DNA of 18,565 nucleotides from Planctomycetota bacterium (GTDB lineage Bacteria > Planctomycetota > PUPC01 > JACPCR01). How positions within the stretch are numbered: the stretch's first letter is position 1; the number at the start of each line of letters is the position of its first letter. The notes beneath the pieces were generated by a model. That model had not been told where the DNA came from, ran no database searches, and saw nothing but the letters and a program-made list of their open reading frames with translations. The position numbers and the translations under genes were made by a program. The stretch spans positions 1 through 18,565 of the forward strand of contig JASLXP010000822.1 of NCBI GenBank assembly GCA_030740295.1, read 5' to 3'. Of this stretch, positions 1 to 6,400 are shown in pieces.

Positions 1-184
1 CTTCGTCTTCGTCTTCCTCTTCGTCCTCCGATTCTGCTGCTTCTTCCACTTCCTCGGCCTCTTCGACCTCCTCCGCTTCTTCTACTTCCTCCACCTCCTC
101 TGCCTCCTCGACTTCTTCGGCTTCCTCGACTTTCTCTTTGACCTCTTCCTTGTCGTCTTTGTCCTTTTTATTGTCGTCGCTCAC
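1..184 (-). CDS. N-terminus of an extremely acidic, Glu-rich protein (partial)
   Basis: The window begins inside this minus-strand gene, so only about 61 N-terminal residues are visible. The start is a GTG at 184-182, preceded on the minus strand by GGAG with about 7 nt spacing, which decides the start. The first ~18 residues mix Asp, Lys and Glu. From about residue 19 the chain becomes a pseudo-repeat of VEEAEE units, and it ends in an Asp/Glu run at the window edge. Synonymous codons are mixed (GAA/GAG; GTC/GTG/GTA; GCC/GCA/GCG), so the repeat seems kept at protein level rather than being fresh DNA slippage. No signal peptide or membrane segment is present in the visible part, so it is probably a cytoplasmic acidic extension of a domain lying outside the window. 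Function is unknown. It diverges from the PDZ-protein gene. Confidence 0.75.
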   Translation of the reverse strand, partial: MSDDNKKDKDDKEEVKEKVEEAEEVEEAEEVEEVEEAEEVEEAEEVEEAAESEDEEEDEDE

Positions 185-381
185 GGCGGATCTCCGGATG
201 GATCTGGACGGTAAATTTTGGGTGACACCCAGCACGCACGGATGAGGGGCAACTTATACAGAAGCATTACTCGAATCACCAGTCAACTGGTGTTTCATGC
301 GTACTCCTATCTTGCGTTTCAGACTGCAGCCTTTCTAATAAATCCTTCCGCGCCCTCATATTCGAATCCTCTGGTTCAACT
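185..381. promoter_or_regulatory. Divergent intergenic region with a 16-bp palindrome at 277-292
   Basis: This 197-bp gap separates two divergently transcribed genes and should hold both promoters. I see no convincing -35/-10 pair. The clearest structure is CACCAGTCAACTGGTG at 277-292, with perfect 7-bp arms around a 2-bp centre, the size and symmetry of a dimeric repressor site. A smaller palindrome GGGTGACACCC lies at 220-230. A short open frame (218-400) crosses the gap but has no recognisable features and overlaps the start of the PDZ gene. Operator function is inference. Confidence 0.35.
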
Positions 382-2652
382 ATGGAACAGCTTCTCTTGA
401 GACTGACCATCCCCGCCATCATAACTTGCATCGCACAACCTCTGCTTGCCCAGGCCAGTTTCGAAATCAGGCAGATTCAGGCCGGCGGGAAGACCCTGTT
501 CTACAAAGGTAAACAGATTCAGGTGGGTGCCCGGACCCTCGTCACCAAAGATGGTGTTGCGTGGGCTGATGTCATGGGCCGCAGTGCAGAATGCGGCCTC
601 CGCATTCGTTTGCGGTCTTCTGCGGCGCGCGTTCTTTCAAATGTAAGGGAGAAGAATCCCAAGGCAGAGGTCGTGGCCATGTTTCAGGGCCTTCCGCTCG
701 GGCTGCCGGTGCCAGTGCCGTCTGGGAGCAGTCTGTATCTTCCGGGACCGTTCCAGAAATCCCAGGCGCGCACGTATGCGGCGCGGCTTGTGCCCAGCAT
801 CGATGGCAGAATTCGCGGCCTTCTTGCGACTGATAATTACCCGCGGGTGTTTTTCGTGCAGTTGAGAAACGCGCCTACTTTGCCTTACCCGAATACGGTC
901 TTTTATCTGAATAATGAGCTCTCGGAGAAATACGCGCCCCTGGCCACGTTTGATGCGGCAAGCGATCACGTTGACCGCAGTTTCGACGCGTCCAACTTTG
1001 CCATATCGACAAAACCAGGGCTCCTCTTTATTGAAGCAGATGTGGCCGCCGTGCCCTCCCGTCTTCAAGGGGACGAATCGCCGACGAATCATCTTCGATT
1101 CCTCATCGAGGATATGGAGATCACCGGCGCACTCTCAAAATCGAAATCATGGATCAAGAAATATGCGCAGGCGGAAGCTCAACTCGACAGCCTGAAAAAG
1201 CTCGTCCATTCCCTCCCCGGAGCCCGGCGCCGCGAGGCAATTGTCAGTCGAGCCGGAGCCATCGGTAAAGCTGTCGAGGGCCTCAAGGTGAGCTCTCCTA
1301 CCAGCCAGCATGTGGCTGCTCTTCGAGAGGTCGAAAAGTTCTCGTACGCGCCAAAGAGAGACTGGTTCGATGGACGCGACATCGCCGTTCGAGCCCACGC
1401 GCTGCTTGACGGCGTTGGGCTGACGACTGCCTTCAGATTCGGCTTCAAACTTCCTCGCATCAATTACACGACCGCCTTTCATCGCCATACCAGTCTGAAT
1501 TCATTTCTGCGCGAGGTCAATACCGTCGTTGGCGCTTATGAGAGTAATTCAGGTGTGGTGGAACTCACGGCGAGAACTGTGACTCTTCACGATATCCGTG
1601 GCACCTGGAAGGAGCAGGATTTCGTAGCGGCTAAGAGGGCAGACGCCACAGCTCGATCCCTGAAGGCCAAGAAAGAGGCGGCCGCCGCGCTTAAGACAAA
1701 CGCAGCGGCCGCGAAGCATCTCTCCGAGCAGGGCATTTCTGCTCGCGCTCTAAGCAATGAAGAGTGCTGGAAGCACTTCTTGACTCGAGGCGTCGCCATC
1801 GAGTCGGTGTCCGCTGAGGGGAAGGCTGCTGCATCGGGTCTGCAGGCGGGGGACATTGTCATGCAGGTCAGAAAGAGCGACGCACCAGAGGACACAGATC
1901 GTATTCCGTCAGCCGCTGTCCAACTTGGCGAAGCACTCCAGGCCAAACAGCAGTTGCAGCAAACGGAGGCAACCCTTTCGGTCCTGCGCGGCGGCAAGAC
2001 CATGCCGATCAAACTCGCGATACCCCAGGCGGCCGGATGGTCGGTTTCAAAGACCCTTCAAAATCTTGCAGTCATCGTCACGACAGACAAGAAGAAATAT
2101 ATGATGGGCGAGCCGATCATCTTCACGATCCGCTTTTTCAATAAGAGCGAAGAGGACTTCGAACTCGCCGGAGAACAGCTCAATCGGAACATCGGCGTCG
2201 CGTTCCAGCGCAAATCGACCGAGTTCTTCCCGCTCAGAGAAATCACTGGCGACACCAAAGAAATCAAGGTACCGGCGGGCAAGCAGATTCGATTCAAGTA
2301 TGTCTGCTTCGCCCGGGTCGTGCCTGGTGCTACACGAGTTTCCCTACAGGTGCCATTCGCCAATTTCTACGACGAAGAGAACCTCGGCAAAGACGCGGTC
2401 AACAGCCGCCCGCTGGCCATTACCATAGATCGCAAACCCTGGGTGCGCGGCAGGTCAGACTGGCGGACGCTCAAATATGCGGCACTGGTCCACGCCCTCG
2501 GCAATTCAGACAAGGAGATTGTCGCTGCAGCCGAAGACCGTATTGGCCATCTCGGCGCTGAAGCCGGCCGGGCCATCACCAGGCTGAAATCAGATCGATC
2601 CCTCAGCAAGAACGCGAGCAAGGCGTTAAAGCTAATCGGCAAAAAGAGGTAG
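382..2652 (+). CDS. Secreted PDZ-domain protein of unknown function
   Basis: A 756-aa protein with an N-terminal signal peptide: hydrophobic residues about 4-22 ending LLAQA, so cleavage near residue 25 puts it in the periplasm or outside the cell. Residues ~26-455 match no family I recognise. They include an Ala/Lys-rich helical stretch at ~415-450 that may be coiled coil. A PDZ domain lies at about 460-547, with the typical pattern of 'GVAIESVS...G.AAASGLQAGDIVMQV' and a closing strand near 'TLSVLRGGK'. A beta-rich, Ig-like region follows at ~565-690, starting 'VIVTTDKKKYMMGEPIIF' and resembling domains that bind partners in secreted proteins. The C-terminus (~695-756) is helical and basic. 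No protease triad is evident, so this is more likely a scaffold or binding protein than an HtrA-type protease. No clear Shine-Dalgarno precedes the ATG. The GT-C-like gene follows after 51 bp in the same direction. Confidence 0.85.
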   Translation: MEQLLLRLTIPAIITCIAQPLLAQASFEIRQIQAGGKTLFYKGKQIQVGARTLVTKDGVAWADVMGRSAECGLRIRLRSSAARVLSNVREKNPKAEVVAMFQGLPLGLPVPVPSGSSLYLPGPFQKSQARTYAARLVPSIDGRIRGLLATDNYPRVFFVQLRNAPTLPYPNTVFYLNNELSEKYAPLATFDAASDHVDRSFDASNFAISTKPGLLFIEADVAAVPSRLQGDESPTNHLRFLIEDMEITGALSKSKSWIKKYAQAEAQLDSLKKLVHSLPGARRREAIVSRAGAIGKAVEGLKVSSPTSQHVAALREVEKFSYAPKRDWFDGRDIAVRAHALLDGVGLTTAFRFGFKLPRINYTTAFHRHTSLNSFLREVNTVVGAYESNSGVVELTARTVTLHDIRGTWKEQDFVAAKRADATARSLKAKKEAAAALKTNAAAAKHLSEQGISARALSNEECWKHFLTRGVAIESVSAEGKAAASGLQAGDIVMQVRKSDAPEDTDRIPSAAVQLGEALQAKQQLQQTEATLSVLRGGKTMPIKLAIPQAAGWSVSKTLQNLAVIVTTDKKKYMMGEPIIFTIRFFNKSEEDFELAGEQLNRNIGVAFQRKSTEFFPLREITGDTKEIKVPAGKQIRFKYVCFARVVPGATRVSLQVPFANFYDEENLGKDAVNSRPLAITIDRKPWVRGRSDWRTLKYAALVHALGNSDKEIVAAAEDRIGHLGAEAGRAITRLKSDRSLSKNASKALKLIGKKR

Positions 2653-2703
2653 GCCTCAAGAAGTAGTTGGTCGGGAGGCAGTCACCTAATACAGGAATCC
2701 ACT

Positions 2704-4548
2704 TTGGCCCTCGTACCCTTCTTACAACTCCTGGCGATGCTAATGGCTTGCGTTCTGGCTGGTCAGCCCGTGGCGCGGCGATTGAATCTTGACGCACTGC
2801 ATCGGCTCACTTTCGCCGCACTGTCCGGTGTAGTACTGATCTTCATTTTCGAGTTCATTGGCTGGCTCTTTAATCTGCCTGGATGGCTTACCTGGTTTCC
2901 GGTAATTGCCCTGTGCGGTTGGTCTCTGTTCGTCCTGTTTAATAGCTCCGGTAAGCAATCGGACATTGCGCTGGATGGGCTCGCCCTTTGGAGTGCGGTG
3001 GGATTTTGGATTCTCGCGCTGCAGTTCCAGATTGTGGTCTATGGGGGTGTTACGTGGTTTGGTGACTGGTACGAACACTACGAACGGGCGATTCTATTTC
3101 TCGACCATCTGCCTGCGGAGACACACTTTCATTTGGGTATGTGGACACTCCCAGCACGCGGGCCGATCTTCAACGCGGTTGCATCATTCTTCATGCGCTC
3201 CATGGGGCGAGATTTCGCCTCTTATCAAGTCTTCGCTACGGGCCTCAACACTCTGGCAGTTCTGCCGATGACGCTTCTGTTGCGTGATCTCGCCGGACTG
3301 CGGCAAAGAACGGCAATGCTCCTGGGGGCCGGATTGTTTGGGTTATCCCCATTCGCGGTTCAACATGAGGTCTTCACTGCTACGAAGTTCTTGACAGTTG
3401 CATACATCCTTGGGGCGATTCACTTCTATCTCTACGGGCAGAAGCGAAACTCGCCGGAGCTACGTGCCTGGAGTATTCCAGCTTTCGCGGCCGGTGTGCT
3501 AGTCCATTACCTGACGGTTCTGATCGCCCTTTTTTTTGTTGTTCATCTCTGCGTCAGTCATCTCTACGCGGCCCTCAAGGAAGGTAAATCCTCCCGACCT
3601 TTCGTGCTGCCTGTCGCTTGCAGCATTCTCCTACTTGGCCTGTGGTTTGGGACTTGCTTCGCCAAGTTTGGGATCAAGGCAACTCTCCAGGCTAACAGCA
3701 CACTAGGAGATTCGTATTCCGAGCTCGTGGCGGAGGACAGGCAGGCTGAAGTTTCCTGGACGCGGGCTTTTGCCGGTAACCTTTATTGCACATTCGTTCC
3801 ATATGGTTGGCGTCACGAATGGCAGGGACTCGGACACGCGGAGCGGGTGGTACAGGCTGACACAAGATGGGGCGAAGATTTCGTTCCCAAGCCTGAACAA
3901 CAGGAGCGATTGGCCGAGTGGTTCTGTGACCTGTCCAACAACGCGTGCAGTCTCACAGGTGGACTCGGTTGGGCCGGGATGTTCGGCCTGATCTTTTCAT
4001 GTGTCCTTTACGCGAAGAAAGGACTGCGGCGGGAGAGCGAAGTCCCCCAGCCTGAGACAGCACGGGCTGTGCCTGGCCTAACCTTCTGGCTTGCGTTCGC
4101 TTTGCTCGGAATCCCACTGAATGTCCTGGCCTCGCGGGATTACCAGTCACACGGGGTAGCACATCTGAACCTGATGCCCTTCATCTGTCTGGCCGCTGTT
4201 TGGCTCGCCTCGGCTGTGAAGACATTTGATGTAAGATGCAGACTGGCGTTCGGAATAGTCTTTGTCCTGGAGAGCTTGTTAACCTCCGGAGCCATCGTCT
4301 ATCTGCAGGCCCGGCCAGTCCCTATCATCCTTAAGGCAGCAAACAGAATCTCCATTCGAGGTGAAATTGGATTGAACCCGCGATACGTGGACAACTATTT
4401 CCACAAGCTGAAACACGGTGCCGTATTCCTCTCAGACAGTCCTGGAACTCAGGTCGTGGCTTCACTGCTCGCAGCCGCGCTGGCTGTTGCGCTTCTACTA
4501 TTCATTTGGCGAAGCGATTCAGGTCAGCGAGAAGCCTCCGCGCTATAG
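2704..4548 (+). CDS. Polytopic membrane protein, GT-C glycosyltransferase-like
   Basis: A 614-aa integral membrane protein with roughly 11-13 hydrophobic segments spread over its length. Start is a TTG at 2704 with AGGAA 6 nt upstream (2693-2697); an ATG 11 codons later is the alternative. The first extracytoplasmic loop contains GDWYEHYER, with acidic residues D121, E124 and E127 after the first hydrophobic segments. GT-C enzymes (PMT/ArnT/GT39-like) keep their catalytic acidic residue in just this place. The loop continues into an 'ARGPIFNAVASFF' segment comparable to the NPPL region of that fold. GT-C enzymes use polyprenyl-phosphate sugars and act on the periplasmic side of the inner membrane; donor and acceptor here are unknown. 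The gene converges with, and overlaps by 25 bp, another GT-C gene on the opposite strand, so the two may serve the same glycan pathway. Confidence is good for a membrane protein, moderate for GT-C. Confidence 0.7.
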   Translation: MALVPFLQLLAMLMACVLAGQPVARRLNLDALHRLTFAALSGVVLIFIFEFIGWLFNLPGWLTWFPVIALCGWSLFVLFNSSGKQSDIALDGLALWSAVGFWILALQFQIVVYGGVTWFGDWYEHYERAILFLDHLPAETHFHLGMWTLPARGPIFNAVASFFMRSMGRDFASYQVFATGLNTLAVLPMTLLLRDLAGLRQRTAMLLGAGLFGLSPFAVQHEVFTATKFLTVAYILGAIHFYLYGQKRNSPELRAWSIPAFAAGVLVHYLTVLIALFFVVHLCVSHLYAALKEGKSSRPFVLPVACSILLLGLWFGTCFAKFGIKATLQANSTLGDSYSELVAEDRQAEVSWTRAFAGNLYCTFVPYGWRHEWQGLGHAERVVQADTRWGEDFVPKPEQQERLAEWFCDLSNNACSLTGGLGWAGMFGLIFSCVLYAKKGLRRESEVPQPETARAVPGLTFWLAFALLGIPLNVLASRDYQSHGVAHLNLMPFICLAAVWLASAVKTFDVRCRLAFGIVFVLESLLTSGAIVYLQARPVPIILKAANRISIRGEIGLNPRYVDNYFHKLKHGAVFLSDSPGTQVVASLLAAALAVALLLFIWRSDSGQREASAL

Positions 4549-5636
4549 ACCACAAAGGTCTCCAGTGGGTACTCACCCGTCTCAAACGCGTAAGGCAACA
4601 GGTGCGTGGTCACCTTATAGAAGGCCCCACGATCCCTGGGAGATCCTGTACGTAGAAACCAACGGGATTGAACTGAATCACGCGAGACCTCGCGAAAACG
4701 CTGAATTCTCTCTGGTGCCTGTCGCGGAGACCAGACAGGAATGACGAGAACATCTCCTTCAGGCAGCGGTTCGTCTGCCTGAGGTACTTGTTTCATTCCT
4801 GATGCCGCAGCGTAGTGTCTCCAACCCCAATGGCCTGCGAACCACAAGTGTCCTTCGGAGGCATTAAGATTTTCCGATAACTCCTGAGCCTTGGCCCGGT
4901 AGACTCCTGCATACTCCAAATCCGCAATAGACACCCAGAGCCCGAATACTGCCGTGATGAGGGAAGCGCAGACGCCAGCAGGTCTTGCCCATCTTGAATG
5001 CGCAACTGTGTCTTCCTCCAAGTTGAGAAAGGACAAAATCAGCAGGGGTGGCAGGCTTGGCAGCAAATATCGAATAGCAACAAATTCGGCGGCCACGAGA
5101 TTGAAAGCGGGGAAACTCAAGGCCCACAAAACCAGAAAGACCTTGTCCCTACCTTCCTTTGAGTGCGTGCAATCGCCAAAGGCCTGCCTTGTTCCTCCCC
5201 AGATAGTCCGACCGAGTAGAAAAGTAAACGCAGCAAGGTTTATGACCATGCCAAACTCCAAGATGTTCTGAATCCAGATTCCGGCGAAGGGCCATCCAAA
5301 GGCCATCGTAAGCAATCCGGCCACGAGCAGACCGATCGCACGTGCACGATTCCATTGCAGAGCCAGGAGAATCGGGAACACGAATGCACACCCGGACAGA
5401 GCCCTCCCACTACACTGAATCAGGATGCCGATTTCATTCCAGGACCGGGAGACTCCCGTCCGGAAAAAGTGAGGCCGGCCATAAACCACCCAGCCATGCA
5501 GCCCCCAAAGGAGAACGACAACCACCGGGATCAGTAGACTCATCAGGGCACGAGGCTTCGTTCGAAGGATTGGATAGGCAACCATCAAGGGAAGTGCCGC
5601 TAGCGCGGAGTACTTTGTCAGGATGGCCAAACCCAA
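4524..5636 (-). CDS. C-terminal part of a frameshifted GT39/ArnT-like glycosyltransferase
   Basis: This open frame holds the distal two thirds of a glycosyltransferase whose N-terminal part is encoded just upstream in another frame (5618-6277). The junction is the nine-base G tract (coding strand) at 5645-5653. Just 3' of the tract this frame reads ALLLGLAILTKYSALAAL, the cytoplasmic 'GLALLTKYTAL'-type motif typical of GT39/ArnT-like proteins. About six further membrane segments follow, with a 'FVAIRYLLPSLPPLLILS' stretch, then a soluble C-terminal region of ~110 residues. The TTG at 5636 only marks the open-frame limit and has no ribosome-binding site of its own, so separate translation is unlikely. 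The stop overlaps the convergent gene at 4524-4548. Read with the upstream part it would give an enzyme of 548-584 aa, normal for the family. It may be an off-phase allele, a sequencing error or a pseudogene. Confidence 0.8.
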   Translation of the reverse strand: MGLAILTKYSALAALPLMVAYPILRTKPRALMSLLIPVVVVLLWGLHGWVVYGRPHFFRTGVSRSWNEIGILIQCSGRALSGCAFVFPILLALQWNRARAIGLLVAGLLTMAFGWPFAGIWIQNILEFGMVINLAAFTFLLGRTIWGGTRQAFGDCTHSKEGRDKVFLVLWALSFPAFNLVAAEFVAIRYLLPSLPPLLILSFLNLEEDTVAHSRWARPAGVCASLITAVFGLWVSIADLEYAGVYRAKAQELSENLNASEGHLWFAGHWGWRHYAAASGMKQVPQADEPLPEGDVLVIPVWSPRQAPERIQRFREVSRDSVQSRWFLRTGSPRDRGAFYKVTTHLLPYAFETGEYPLETFVVYSAEASR

Positions 5637-6277
5637 CAGCAGCGCCCCCCCCCTAGTCGCGCTCGATTATCCGCATCCACTCCCCCAATGAAGAGCGCCA
5701 TCCCTGCCAGGAACAATCCAAGCATAGGGACATCCAACATGACGTTATGCGAGGGTATGAACGCTGGGCAGCACACCAACATCAAAGCTGGAGTCAGCGG
5801 TTGTTTCAGAAATCGGCAACAGAGCCAGAGCATGCCTCCGACAGCCATCATCGTGAACGGCAGCATCGCCATGTGCAGCCCAACTTCGGTACGTCCGAAC
5901 ACTGGCATCACCATCGCCAGCCAATAACAGTAAAGTGGCGGATTATTGTAATCCTCGAAAGCGTGCATCGGCTTCAACGTCCAATCGATCTGAAACGAAT
6001 ATGGCCTCAATGGATCTGTCAGAATCTGGTCTGCCAGTTCGATGTAGGCCGGATCATCGATGTGGAGTGCTTTGCCTGAAAACGGCACGACCACCATCAG
6101 CGATAGAAACAAAGATAAGAGTTTGCACCGCCGCCAGGTTACGCAGGGCTCTTTTAATACTGCGATCATCAGAAGGTAGATTGAATGTCTGAACTGCAAA
6201 GAGAGGCCAGCACAACTCCTGTCACTATTGAAGTCAACTCGATTGGTCGAAACGGGGCTTGAATGACCTGTCCTCAA
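5618..6277 (-). CDS. N-terminal part of the same frameshifted GT39/ArnT-like glycosyltransferase
   Basis: This frame encodes the start of the glycosyltransferase and stops at 5618-5620, soon after the G tract, with an unrelated tail (GGGRCCWVWPS). It carries a first membrane segment (KLLSLFLSLMVVVPF) followed by HIDDPAYIELADQIL. The paired Asp there matches the catalytic D/E-D/E-P motif of GT39/ArnT-type enzymes. Next comes 'DYNNPPLYCYWLAMV', matching the family's NPPL loop, then more membrane helices. The longest frame starts at TTG 6277. I prefer the ATG at 6169-6167 because it places a short cytoplasmic tail before the first helix as in homologues, although neither start has a strong Shine-Dalgarno. 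Such enzymes move sugars from polyprenyl-phosphate carriers to lipid A, proteins or other periplasmic acceptors; the acceptor here is unknown. With nine G the product is a truncated membrane fragment, presumably inactive. Confidence 0.8.
   Translation of the reverse strand: MRTGHSSPVSTNRVDFNSDRSCAGLSLQFRHSIYLLMIAVLKEPCVTWRRCKLLSLFLSLMVVVPFSGKALHIDDPAYIELADQILTDPLRPYSFQIDWTLKPMHAFEDYNNPPLYCYWLAMVMPVFGRTEVGLHMAMLPFTMMAVGGMLWLCCRFLKQPLTPALMLVCCPAFIPSHNVMLDVPMLGLFLAGMALFIGGVDADNRARLGGGRCCWVWPS
5645..5653 (-). other. Nine-base poly-G tract inside a glycosyltransferase gene
   Basis: On the coding (minus) strand there are nine consecutive G between CTA and CGCTGCTG. With nine, the reading frame is lost. 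With seven or ten it runs straight through as ARLG(G)GALLLGLAILTKY. Homopolymeric G tracts of 8-11 in glycosyltransferase genes are classic slipped-strand phase-variation switches in several pathogens. The same context is also the commonest place for sequencing indels. Confidence 0.85.
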
Positions 6278-6316
6278 CTCTTTGCAGAGATGTTCTGATT
6301 GCGGCCCTCTACAGTC

Positions 6317-6333
6317 GCCACCATGATGGTGGC
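6317..6333. promoter_or_regulatory. 17-bp perfect palindrome between divergent genes
   Basis: GCCACCATGATGGTGGC has perfect 8-bp arms around a single central base. It sits in the 123-bp gap between the minus-strand glycosyltransferase and the plus-strand spermidine-synthase-like gene, 68 bp before the latter's ATG. The symmetry fits an operator for a dimeric regulator serving both genes. No T-run follows, so a terminator is unlikely. Function is inferred from position only. Confidence 0.4.
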
Positions 6334-6400
6334 TGGCAAAAACAATGTCGGGACTGCTCGAAACTCAGGTTGAATTGCAGTCTCCCCCTGCAAATCATCT

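Noticed and set aside
218..400. 60-aa open frame in the divergent gap
   Set aside because: It has no ribosome-binding site or recognisable features and overlaps the signal-peptide start of the PDZ gene.
637..1092. 151-aa minus-strand open frame within the PDZ gene
   Set aside because: It is a shadow of the plus-strand coding frame with no motif or ribosome-binding site.
5645..5653. Programmed ribosomal frameshifting at the G tract
   Set aside because: It cannot be excluded, but no downstream stimulatory structure was evident; replication slippage or sequence error is simpler.
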